Below the pieces are notes generated by a model. It was not told the DNA's origin. It saw only the letters and a program-made list of their open reading frames with translations, and ran no database searches. From contig DASVQK010000052.1 of assembly GCA_036389105.1 (NCBI GenBank), positions 1 to 58,890 on the forward strand: a stretch of DNA of 58,890 nt, in the 5' to 3' direction. The translations under genes were made by a program, and so were the position numbers. Positions within the stretch are counted from its first letter, which is position 1; each line of letters starts with the position of its first letter. Positions 8,218-17,100 of the stretch are shown in pieces. The stretch comes from AC-37 sp036389105. GTDB lineage: Bacteria > Actinomycetota > Thermoleophilia > Solirubrobacterales > Thermoleophilaceae.

Positions 8218-10548
8218 CTACAGGGGCAGGGCCAGCCGCTGAGGGCGGCTGCGGTCGGAGGGCAGGACCAGCGCCGACCGGGTCGTCACCGGCACTATCA
8301 ACGCCTCCATGGCCTCCGCTTCGAGCGGGCGCGCGAAGTGGTAGCCCTGGCCGTGCTCGCAGCCGAGGGCGCGCAGCGCGTCGGCCTGTGCGGCCTCCTC
8401 GATCCCCTCGGCGACCAGCATCATGTCGAGGCTCCGGCCGAGGTCCACGATCGTCCGCACGATCGCCGCGCCCGTCTCGGACCCGCACAGCTGGTCGACG
8501 AACGGCTTCGCGATCTTCAACATGTTCACCGGCAGGCGCTGTACGTAGAGGAGCGACGAGTAGCCGGTTCCGAAGTCGTCGATGGCCACGTTCACGCCCA
8601 GCTCGCGTAGGCGCGCGAGCGTGGCGATGTTCTCCTCGGTGTCGCGCATGAAGACGCTCTCGGTGATCTCGATCGTGAGGTCGCTCGGCCGCAGGCCGTG
8701 GCGCACGACGGCGCGAGCGATGTCGTCCACGACCTCGCCCCGCCGCAGCTCGACGCCCGACAGGTTGACGGTCACGGCGGGCGCGGCGGAGCCGTAGCTG
8801 CGACGCCAGGCGGCCGCCTGGCGGCAGGCCTCGTCGAGGACCCAGCGACCGATCGGCACGATCAAGCCGGTCTCCTCCGCGAGCGGCACGAACGTCCCCG
8901 GCAAGACCAGCCCGCCCTCCCGCTTCCGCCAGCGCACGAGGGACTCGACGTGATGCGGCACACCGTCCGCGAGCGACACGATCGGCTGGTACTGGAGGTG
9001 GAACTCCTTCCGATCGACCGCCTGGCGCAGCGACGCCTCGAGTTCGAGCCTGCCGAGCACGGCCGCGTGCATGCTCGGCTGGTAGAACATCCAGCTTGCG
9101 TCGTCGGTCTTCTTGGCCCGATACATCGCCAGGTCGGCGTTGCAAAGCAGGTCCTCCGCCGAGCGACCGTCCCGCGCGATGCCGATGCTCGCGCCGACGC
9201 GCACCTCGTGCGCGCGGATGAAGAGCGGCTCGCTGACGGCCTCGACGATCCGCGCCGCCGCCTCGATCGCGTGGCCGTCGTCGGGCGCATCGCTCAGGAT
9301 GACGGCGAACTCGTCGCCGCCGAGCCGCGCCGCCGTTTCGCCCTGCGCGAGGCATGCGCGCAGCCGCTCCCCGACGGCGACCAGCAGCTGGTCGCCGTAG
9401 GCGTGGCCGAAGCTGTCGTTGACGAGCTTGAAGCGGTCGAGGTCTACGAACAGCACGACCGGATTCGGCCCGGGCGCCGCCAGCAGCTGCTCGACGCGCT
9501 CGATGAAGAGCGCCCGGTTCGGCAGGCCCGTGAGCATGTCGTGCATTGCCTCCTGCATCCGCTGCTGCGTCTTCGCGTCGGTTAGGGCGAGGCTCGCATG
9601 GTCGGCGAAGGCGAGCAGGACGGCGCGGTCGTCGTCGCTGTACCGGTGGCCGTGTATCCGCGACCCGACGAGAAGGCTGCCGATGACCTCGCCATTCTCG
9701 TGCACGGGCGCGGCCATGACCGCGTCGATGCCGTCGGTCGCGTAGGCGTCGATGACTTCCTCGGCGTCCCCGTAGTCCTCGATCACCGCGAGCTCGCCGG
9801 TCGTGATCGCGCGACCGGCGGCGCCGAGGCTCAGCGGCGCGCGACGCGTCGAGCGGAGCGTCTCGTCGTCGAGGCCGTGCGACGCGGCGATCACCGACTG
9901 GTCCGGATCGCCGGGATCGATCAGCCGCAGCACCACCACCTCCGCCGCCAGCAGCTCCGCGGTACCGGAGGTGATCTCGTTCAGCACCTCGCCGAGCTCC
10001 GCGCGGGCCGAGATCGCTCGATGGACGCGCGAGGCCGCTTCTAGCAGCCGCTGGCGCCACCCGAGCGACTCGGCCAGGCGCTGCTTTTCGGCCGCGTCGC
10101 GCTCGCTCTGCTCGCGGAGCGAGCGCTCGAGGGCGATACCGCGGAGCAGCCGCAGCGTGAGCGCGAGCACACGGGCCATTGCCCGCAGCAGGCTGGCCTC
10201 CTCGGGCGGGAAGTCCTCGTCGCCGACCCTCACCAGCACGATCCGCGCGCCCTTCTCGCCCGCGACGTCCACGGCCAGGCAGGCGCAGTCGCCGAGCTGC
10301 GGCAGAGTCAAACGGCTGGGACGCGCGCCGGCGGCTTCGCGCAGCACCGCATCGAGGCCGTCGCCGTCGAGCAGCCCAACCGCCGCGACGACCTCCTCTC
10401 CGCGAACGATCGCGCCGAGCTCCGCGTCGAGCGCCTCCGCTGCGCGCTCGACCGCTACGAGCGAAGCGGCCGCCTCGTCGCTGCACGACGAGACGGCGGC
10501 CAGGAACTCCGCGAGCTGCTGCGTCGGGAGGTAGCCACCGAGGCTCAT
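8218..10548 (-). CDS. GAF-like, GGDEF and EAL cyclic-di-GMP signalling protein
   Basis: A 776-residue bifunctional c-di-GMP enzyme without membrane segments. N-terminal 165 residues: variable sensory region and coiled stretch. About 165-330: GAF-type domain (VIGSLLVGSRIHG). About 340-500: GGDEF domain with an intact RLGGDEFAVI (about residue 409). About 515-765: EAL domain with the motif as ESL (about 535) and the other metal/base residues present in VNLSGVEL, IEITES, AIDDFGTGYSS, KIAKPFV, AEGIEE and QGYHFARPL. Both activities are therefore possible. It starts 11 bases after the stop of the FIST gene upstream, so the two are likely co-transcribed, with FIST as the sensor. Start ATG at 10548 by this spacing and domain layout. 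Confidence 0.88.
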   Translation of the reverse strand: MSLGGYLPTQQLAEFLAAVSSCSDEAAASLVAVERAAEALDAELGAIVRGEEVVAAVGLLDGDGLDAVLREAAGARPSRLTLPQLGDCACLAVDVAGEKGARIVLVRVGDEDFPPEEASLLRAMARVLALTLRLLRGIALERSLREQSERDAAEKQRLAESLGWRQRLLEAASRVHRAISARAELGEVLNEITSGTAELLAAEVVVLRLIDPGDPDQSVIAASHGLDDETLRSTRRAPLSLGAAGRAITTGELAVIEDYGDAEEVIDAYATDGIDAVMAAPVHENGEVIGSLLVGSRIHGHRYSDDDRAVLLAFADHASLALTDAKTQQRMQEAMHDMLTGLPNRALFIERVEQLLAAPGPNPVVLFVDLDRFKLVNDSFGHAYGDQLLVAVGERLRACLAQGETAARLGGDEFAVILSDAPDDGHAIEAAARIVEAVSEPLFIRAHEVRVGASIGIARDGRSAEDLLCNADLAMYRAKKTDDASWMFYQPSMHAAVLGRLELEASLRQAVDRKEFHLQYQPIVSLADGVPHHVESLVRWRKREGGLVLPGTFVPLAEETGLIVPIGRWVLDEACRQAAAWRRSYGSAAPAVTVNLSGVELRRGEVVDDIARAVVRHGLRPSDLTIEITESVFMRDTEENIATLARLRELGVNVAIDDFGTGYSSLLYVQRLPVNMLKIAKPFVDQLCGSETGAAIVRTIVDLGRSLDMMLVAEGIEEAAQADALRALGCEHGQGYHFARPLEAEAMEALIVPVTTRSALVLPSDRSRPQRLALPL

Positions 10549-10559
10549 GGCACGTGCGC

Positions 10560-11738
10560 TCAGGCGAACGTCAGCACGACGAGCGTCTGGTTGTGGAAGC
10601 CCTTCACGCCGCGCGTGCGGGCGATCTCGCCGTACGTGTAGAACCCGGCGACCGGTGCGCCGGCGGCATGGTGCGTCACGCGCTCGACCTCCCGCTTGAT
10701 CCCGTCGCCGAGGATCCCTCGGCGTGCGATGCAGTCGAAGGCGAACACGCCGACGGGGTCCCGGCCGAGTGCCGCGACCGCGTCGCCGCAAGCGGCGTCG
10801 GTGGCGTCGAGTACCGACTGGCCGTCGCCCTCGGACAGCCATACCAGGCCACCCTGCGGTACGTCGGCGACGAAGACGATCGAGCGCTCCTCGAAGTCCG
10901 CGGCGCTTATGAAGCGCATCTCCTGCTCGTCGCGGCGGCTGCCGAGCGCGAGCGGGTGGGTCAACGCGAAGCTCGTGAAAGCGGCCGCGTCCTCCCACGC
11001 CTCGCGCGGCGCGTCGAGATGCCTCAGGTAGACGTCGAGCGCCGGCTCGTCGTCGAGCGTGCGAACGCGGGCGTTGGAGCTGGACGTGACGACGAACGGG
11101 TCGCCGAGCGTGCGCCAGCCGTGCCGGACGCCGATCCCCATCGGCGCCTCGGAGGCGATCGCCGCGGCCACGACCGCGTTCTCGAGCACCTCGTCGCCGT
11201 GGAGCTGGAACGTGCGAGACATCTTCAGGTCGTCGCCCGCGCAGCCGCCCACGAGCGGCACCGTCGGACCCACGACGCTGTACGCGCCGCGGATGATCTC
11301 CTGCTGATCGCCGGCCAGGCCATCCGTCAGCATGAGCAGGGTGCGGTGCTCGCGAGGAGCCACGGCGTTCATGCACGCGGCCGCCTCGGCGCCCGCCGTA
11401 CGCAGCTGGTCGGAGCAACCGGTCGACGCCGCGGTCGCGATCGAGAAGCCCGAACCGCCGAGGGCGCTCACAACCACGCCCCCGTCGCCGGGCCCGCTGG
11501 TCGCGATCTCGCCCGCGGTCGAGCAGCCGATCAGCGGCACGTCGGGCGCCGTCCCGCGGATCGACGCCAGCAGTTCATGGAGGTCGTAGCGCTCCGACGC
11601 GAAGACGACCAGCAGCTTCGGATCGGCACCCGCCAGCGCGGCGGCGGCGGCCTGCCGACCGGCCACCCGCGCGTTGTCGTCGGTGGAATGGCCGACGCCG
11701 CACCAGCGTGAGGCGTGGCCGTTTCGATCAGCAGACAT
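10560..11738 (-). CDS. FIST N/C domain sensory protein
   Basis: A 392-residue soluble protein matching FIST-N followed by FIST-C, a ligand-binding sensory module proposed to bind small molecules such as amino acids. Recognisable segments are LLVVFASERYDLHELL, PLIGCSTAGEIATSGPGDGG, TLLMLTDGLAGDQQEIIRG, VPLVGGCAGDDLKM and, in FIST-C, GFYTYGEIARTRGVKGFHNQ near the C terminus. It is the first gene of a two-gene unit with the GGDEF-EAL protein 11 bases downstream. This suggests it controls c-di-GMP turnover; that link is inference from context. Confidence 0.85.
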   Translation of the reverse strand: MSADRNGHASRWCGVGHSTDDNARVAGRQAAAAALAGADPKLLVVFASERYDLHELLASIRGTAPDVPLIGCSTAGEIATSGPGDGGVVVSALGGSGFSIATAASTGCSDQLRTAGAEAAACMNAVAPREHRTLLMLTDGLAGDQQEIIRGAYSVVGPTVPLVGGCAGDDLKMSRTFQLHGDEVLENAVVAAAIASEAPMGIGVRHGWRTLGDPFVVTSSSNARVRTLDDEPALDVYLRHLDAPREAWEDAAAFTSFALTHPLALGSRRDEQEMRFISAADFEERSIVFVADVPQGGLVWLSEGDGQSVLDATDAACGDAVAALGRDPVGVFAFDCIARRGILGDGIKREVERVTHHAAGAPVAGFYTYGEIARTRGVKGFHNQTLVVLTFA

Positions 11739-11854
11739 GAGGCACTCCAGAAGTCGAGGGTGGGGCGCGCGTTCGCGCCGGTTGCGCTACCGAGTTGATC
11801 GGTGGTTCAAGCCACGCGGAAGATGCCCGTATGAGGTATCCGAGGCGGGACGGG

Positions 11855-13243
11855 CTACGCCCTCGCCGCGCCGGCGGCGGCGAGCAGCTCGTCGCGCGAC
11901 GCGAGCTTCACGCGCGGGCGCTCCTCTTGACGCCCGCGCTGGAGCTCATGGGCATCGATCGCGCGCCAACCCTCGACCGTCACCAGGTCCGGCTTTCGCT
12001 CGCCGAGAAGTGCGACGATCCGGTGGGGATCGGGCTTGGGAGGCGGCGGGAGCGCCCCCGAGGCGAGGTCGTCCGCGAGGCACGCGACTGTCTCCTCCGC
12101 GTCGCGCTTGTTCGTGCCGAGGATCCCGGTGGCACCTCGCTTTATCCAGCCGACGGCGTAGACGCCGGGCAGCGGCCGGCGGTCGGGTCCCAGCACCCTG
12201 CCGCGCTCGTTCGGGACGATGAAGCTGTGCTCGTCGAAGGGAACGCCGGGCAGCGGTACGGCGCGGTAGCCGACCGAGCGCAGGACCAGGCCGCAGTCGA
12301 TCGTCTCGATCTCCTCCCCATGGGGCCGGGGCCTCAGGTTGCCCGCCTCGTCTCGCACGAGCTGGTTGCCGCGCACCTCGACGGCCTCCACCCTGCCGGT
12401 GCCGCGGATCCCCACCGGCGACCGCAGGAAGCGCAGGACGATCCGCCGCCGCGCGTCCGGCAGCGGTGGTCTTCCCGCGAACTCACGCAACACCTCCAGG
12501 TTCTTGCGCGCGGTGAAGGTGCCTTGCTCGGCCAGCCACTGCTCCGACAGCGGATCGAGCTCGACCTCCTCGGCATCGATCCGCATCTCGACGCCGTCGA
12601 GGTGGCCGAGCTCGCGCAGCTCCGCGCTCGTGAACGCGGCCTGGGCGGGCCCGCGGCGGCCGAGCACCACGACCTCCTCTATCTGGCTCTCCCGCAGCGC
12701 CTCGAGGGCATGGTCGGCCACATCGGTGCGCTCGAGCTCGGCAGGGCTCAGCGTGAGCATGCGCGTGACGTCCGCCGCCACGTTCCCGTTGCCGATCACG
12801 ACCGCCCGCCTGCCGGAGAGATCGAACTCGAGGCCGCGGTAGTCGGGATGGCCGTTGTACCAGGCCACGAACTCGGTGGCCGGCCAGCTTCCGGGCAGGT
12901 CCTCGCCGGGGATGCCGAGCGACTTGTCGGTCTGCGCGCCGGTTGCGTAGATCACGGCCGTGTAGTGCTCCATCAGCTCCGCGTGGGAGATGTCCGGTCC
13001 CACCTCGACGTTGCCGAAGAAGCGGCAGCCCCGGCCGAGCGTCTCACGGTCGAACGTGTCGTCCAAGCGCTTGATCTCCTGGTGGTCGGGGGCAACGCCG
13101 CCGCGCAGCAGGCCCCACGGCGTCGGGAGCCGCTCGATCAGGTCGACGTCCATGGCGCCGTGGTTCTGACGCAGGCGCTCCGCGGCGAAGGCGCCAGCCG
13201 GCCCCGCGCCGACGATCGCGATACGCGGCCGAGCGTCAGACAT
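11855..13243 (-). CDS. ferredoxin/adrenodoxin-type NADP+ reductase (FprA-like)
   Basis: A 462-residue FAD enzyme of the adrenodoxin reductase / mycobacterial FprA family, moving electrons between NADPH and ferredoxin. The FAD Rossmann motif is IVGAGPAGAFAAE at residues 10-22; the NADP-binding motif VVIGNGNVAADVTRML is in the middle, with VYAVGWIKRGATGILGTNKRDA near the C terminus as in FprA. Its ATG shares one base with the stop of the ferredoxin gene (TGATG), so translation is coupled and the ferredoxin is its likely partner. Confidence 0.9.
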   Translation of the reverse strand: MSDARPRIAIVGAGPAGAFAAERLRQNHGAMDVDLIERLPTPWGLLRGGVAPDHQEIKRLDDTFDRETLGRGCRFFGNVEVGPDISHAELMEHYTAVIYATGAQTDKSLGIPGEDLPGSWPATEFVAWYNGHPDYRGLEFDLSGRRAVVIGNGNVAADVTRMLTLSPAELERTDVADHALEALRESQIEEVVVLGRRGPAQAAFTSAELRELGHLDGVEMRIDAEEVELDPLSEQWLAEQGTFTARKNLEVLREFAGRPPLPDARRRIVLRFLRSPVGIRGTGRVEAVEVRGNQLVRDEAGNLRPRPHGEEIETIDCGLVLRSVGYRAVPLPGVPFDEHSFIVPNERGRVLGPDRRPLPGVYAVGWIKRGATGILGTNKRDAEETVACLADDLASGALPPPPKPDPHRIVALLGERKPDLVTVEGWRAIDAHELQRGRQEERPRVKLASRDELLAAAGAARA

Positions 13244-13524
13244 CACGCCGCCTTCCGCTCGGCGGTGCTCCTCTCGCGGAAGAACTCCGCGTTCAGCTCG
13301 AACGCGTACGCGAACTTCGCGGGCACATCGAGCTCCGTGAAGATCGCGTCCACCGGGCACACGTGTACGCAGGCGTCGCAGTCGATGCACACCTCCGGGT
13401 CGATGTAGAGCTGCTCCGCCGTCTCGAAATCTGGGTCCCCGGGCTTCGGGTGGATGCAGTCGACTGGACAGACCTCGATGCAGGAGTCGTCCTTGATGCA
13501 GCTGCCGGCGATCACGTACGTCAT
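13243..13524 (-). CDS. 7Fe-type (3Fe-4S/4Fe-4S) ferredoxin
   Basis: A 93-residue ferredoxin. An N-terminal cluster region SCIKDDSCIEVCPVDCIHP is followed by a complete CIDCDACVHVCPVDAI (C-x2-C-x2-C-x3-CP), as in the mycobacterial/Thermus FdxA group. The ATG at 13524 gives the usual MTYVI N terminus; an in-frame TTG two codons earlier is less likely. It is encoded immediately before, and translationally coupled to, the FprA-like reductase. Confidence 0.9.
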   Translation of the reverse strand: MTYVIAGSCIKDDSCIEVCPVDCIHPKPGDPDFETAEQLYIDPEVCIDCDACVHVCPVDAIFTELDVPAKFAYAFELNAEFFRERSTAERKAA

Positions 13525-13651
13525 GGGCAAAAGGTACGACCTACCGCAAAGAGGTAGCCGAGCGGGTAGCGCGGGGTCGATATGTGGAATCAGCAGCCGC
13601 GCCCCAAGTCGGGGCTATGGCTGACCCCGACTTTCCCCCGCAGGAGGGCAC

Positions 13652-14125
13652 ATGTTCCGCAAGTTCAACCCCAAGAAGGTGGCCGTCGTCCTAGCCATCT
13701 CCCTGGTCGCAGCCGTTGCAGCGTACGCCTATTGGACCAACGGCGGTTCCGGAACCGGCACGTCCGGCACCGGCACCAACGTGGCAATCACCGCCACCCA
13801 GACCACCACCCCGTCAGGCCTCTACCCGGGCGGCCCGACCGCGGCTCTCGCCGGCCAGTTCAACAACACGAACGCCGGTCCGGTGCATGTCAATCAGGTC
13901 TCCGCGACCATCTCATCGGTCACCGGACCCAATATCGACGGCACGCACCCGTGTGCCGCGTCCAACTACCAGCTCAACGGGTTCCCCGTCACCGTCAACG
14001 CCGACGTTCCGAGCGGGACGGCCCAGGGCAGCTGGAGCGGCGCCTCGATCCAGCTACTCGATTCAGGGACAAACCAGGACGGCTGCAAGAACGCAACCGT
14101 CACGCTGACCTACTCGAGCAACTAA
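13652..14125 (+). CDS. small membrane-anchored or secreted surface protein
   Basis: A 157-residue protein with an excellent ribosome-binding site (AGGAGG, 6 bases before ATG 13652). The N terminus is KK plus a single hydrophobic segment ending in AAYAYWTNGG, then a Gly/Thr/Ser-rich stretch and an Ig-like beta domain with two Cys. The ending hydrophobic-YAYWT followed by small residues recalls SipW-type signal sequences of TasA-like fibre proteins, but this is only a resemblance. It lies 18 bases before the giant adhesin-like gene, whose N terminus (AAAWAFWSAPG) has the same style, so the two are probably exported together. Confidence 0.6.
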   Translation: MFRKFNPKKVAVVLAISLVAAVAAYAYWTNGGSGTGTSGTGTNVAITATQTTTPSGLYPGGPTAALAGQFNNTNAGPVHVNQVSATISSVTGPNIDGTHPCAASNYQLNGFPVTVNADVPSGTAQGSWSGASIQLLDSGTNQDGCKNATVTLTYSSN

Positions 14126-14143
14126 CCGGAAGACGGTGCTCTG

Positions 14144-17100
14144 ATGACGGCTCCGCACCTGCGGAGGAGGAGCGCCGTCGCGCTCGCGCTCACGACCGCC
14201 GCTTGCATGGCGGCGGCGTGGGCGTTCTGGAGCGCCCCGGGCGCCGGCAACGGCTCGGCCGTCTCGGGGTCGCTCGCGGCGGCGACGATCAACGCCACCG
14301 CCGCTTCGCCCACCACGATCACCGTTTCGTGGACCCAGCAGGCGTCGCTGGAGCCCACCTCGCCGGCCAACAGCGCGATCGTCTACTCGGTCGAGCGAAA
14401 GCTCGGCGCCGGCTCGTGGGCAGCGCTGACCGTCGGCGGGTGCTCTGGGGCCAAGCCGCACGGCGTGACGAGCTGCATCGACGCTCCGTCGCAGAGCGGT
14501 GCGTACAGCTACCGCGTCGTCGCGAGCTACCACACGTGGACGGTCACGTCGGCCCAGGCCGGTCCGGTCACGGTGGATTTGACGCCCCCCACCATCAGCG
14601 CCCAGCTGACGCCGGCACCGAACGCAGCCGGATGGAACAACACGTCGCCCGTCGCGGTTGCCCTCAGTGCCGATGACGGCGGCGGATCCGGCGTGGAGAG
14701 CATCAGGTACACGACCGACGGCAGCGACCCGAAGACCTCCGGGTCGGCGCAGGTCTACACCGCGCCGCTCTCGATCGCGGCGACCGCCACGGTCCGCTAC
14801 TTCGCCACCGACTTCGCCGGCAACGCCTCCGCGGTCAGCGCCCAGCTCGTGAAGATCGACACGGTGGCGCCCAGCGGCGGGACGGTCGACGCGACCGGCC
14901 TGGGCGGAACCGACGGCCGTTACGCGACCTCGACGACGCTGAGCATCGCCTTCAGCCCGGGGACCGACTCCGGCTCGGGCCTGGCGACGGGCGCCACGCT
15001 GTTGCGTGCGACCGCCTCGCTTGGCGACGGAAGCTGCGGGACCTACGGCACCTACGCGCAGGTGGGTGTCAGCGACCCGGTCTCCCCCGCGAGCAACACC
15101 GTGCCCATCGACCACGCGTGCTACCGCTATCGGTACACGGTCCTCGACCAGGCCGGAAACCAGGCGACCTACACGAGCCCCGACGTCAAGGTCGACACGG
15201 CAGCGCCCCACCCCGACTTCCTCCAGCCGATCACGAGCCCGGAAACGGTGAGGCCCGGACCTGCGCATCTCGCCACCGGCGACATCGACAACGACGGCGA
15301 TCCGGACATCGTCACGACGGCCGTCTTCGACGTGGCGACGTCGGTGCTGGTCAACAACGGCGTCGGCAGCTTCAGGGAGACGACGGTCGGATCCAACGGC
15401 GCGACGCTAGACGTGGGGCTCGGCAAGTTCGACAACGACACCTACCTCGACCTCGTCCTCCTCTACCAGCAGACGCCGCCCGCTACCGGTCTCCTGATCA
15501 TCTTCAAGGGTGGCGGTGACGGCAGCTTCACCTACCTGGGCGCGGCAAACACGATCGTGAACACGGGCGTCCGCCCCACCGCGCTCGCGGTCGGTGACTT
15601 CAACGGCGACACGATCGACGACGTGGCGGTCGTCAACTCGCAGAACGACATCGCCACCGAGATCGGCACGGTGATGACCTACCTGGGCAACCCGGCCGGG
15701 ACCGACTCGTTCGCTGCCGCAACCCCGGCTCAGACCCTGAGCGCACAGGTCGGCGTGGTCGACATCGCGTACGCCGACTTCAACGGCGGGGCCAAGGATC
15801 TCGTCGTCACGAACGCCGAGAGCAGCAGCATCAGCTTCCTCGCCGGAAACGGCGCTGGGTTCAACGCGCCCTCGCACATACCGGCCGGGGCTCCTGTCAC
15901 CTTCATGGACACGGCGCAGCTGAACCCGGGCACCAACCGCGACGTCGTCGCGTCGGTCCGCGACTCGAGCCCGAGCGCGGTGCGGACACTGCTCGGCGAC
16001 GGGGCGGGCGGGTTCCCGGCCCAGGCGACGAAGGTCGCGGGAACCACCGCCACGGGCGTCAACCCGCAGGGCGTCGTCGCAAACGACCTCGACGGCGATG
16101 GCGATGCCGACATCGCGATCGCGAACGGCTCGCCGTCCACCGTCTCGGTGCTCGCAAACGACGGCACCGGCGCGTTCACGGACGCGCCCGCCAGCCCGGA
16201 AACCGGCGTGGGTGCAGGGGGGACGCTGCCCTACGGAATCGTGAGCGCCGACTTCGACGGCAGCGGCTACAACGACCTCGCGGTGAGCCCCGTCTTCACG
16301 AGCCCTGGCCAGATGCGGATCCTGCTCAACCAGAGCGGCAACCGTGCCAACCTCTCGGTCGCCAAGACCGACGCGCCGGACCCGGTGCCCGGCGGGCAAA
16401 ACCTCACCTACACGCTGACCGTGACGAACGCCGGCCCCAGCACGCCATCGAGCGTGAAGACGACCGATCGGCTGCCCGCGGGAGTGACATTCAACGCCGC
16501 TGCCTCCAGTCCGAGCTGCAGTGCGGCGGGGACCACGACGGTCACCGTCACCTGCTCCTACGGTGCGGTCGCAGCGGGGTCACCCGAATCGCTCCAGATC
16601 GTCGTCACCACCAGCGCGGCGACGCCCCCCTCCCTCACGAACACGGCGACGGTCGCCGGCAATCTTGCCGACCCCACGCCGGCCGACAACACCAGCACGA
16701 CGACCACCACGGTCACCGACGCCACGGCGCCGACGATCAGCCGGGCGGTGGTGGCGAAGACGGACGGCTCCAGCCCGGGCACGATCCGTCAGGGCGGCGA
16801 CTACTACGCCTACGCAGAGGTGACCGACAACAGGGGCGTGTCGACGGTCACCGCAAACACCAGCTCCTTCGACACCGGCGTGACCTCGGCGAGCCTGTCG
16901 TCCACCGGTGGGCCGTGGACCGTCGGTGGCGTGAGCTACAGCTATCGCAGCGCCACCCTCACCGCCAACACCGGGCTGACCACCGGCGCCGGCTACTCAT
17001 ACGCCATCAGCGCCGCCGACGCGGCCGGCAACAGCGCGGGCCCAACTTCGTATTCGGCGACGATCGAGACCTACGACAACGTGATCACCGGCACGGCGGG

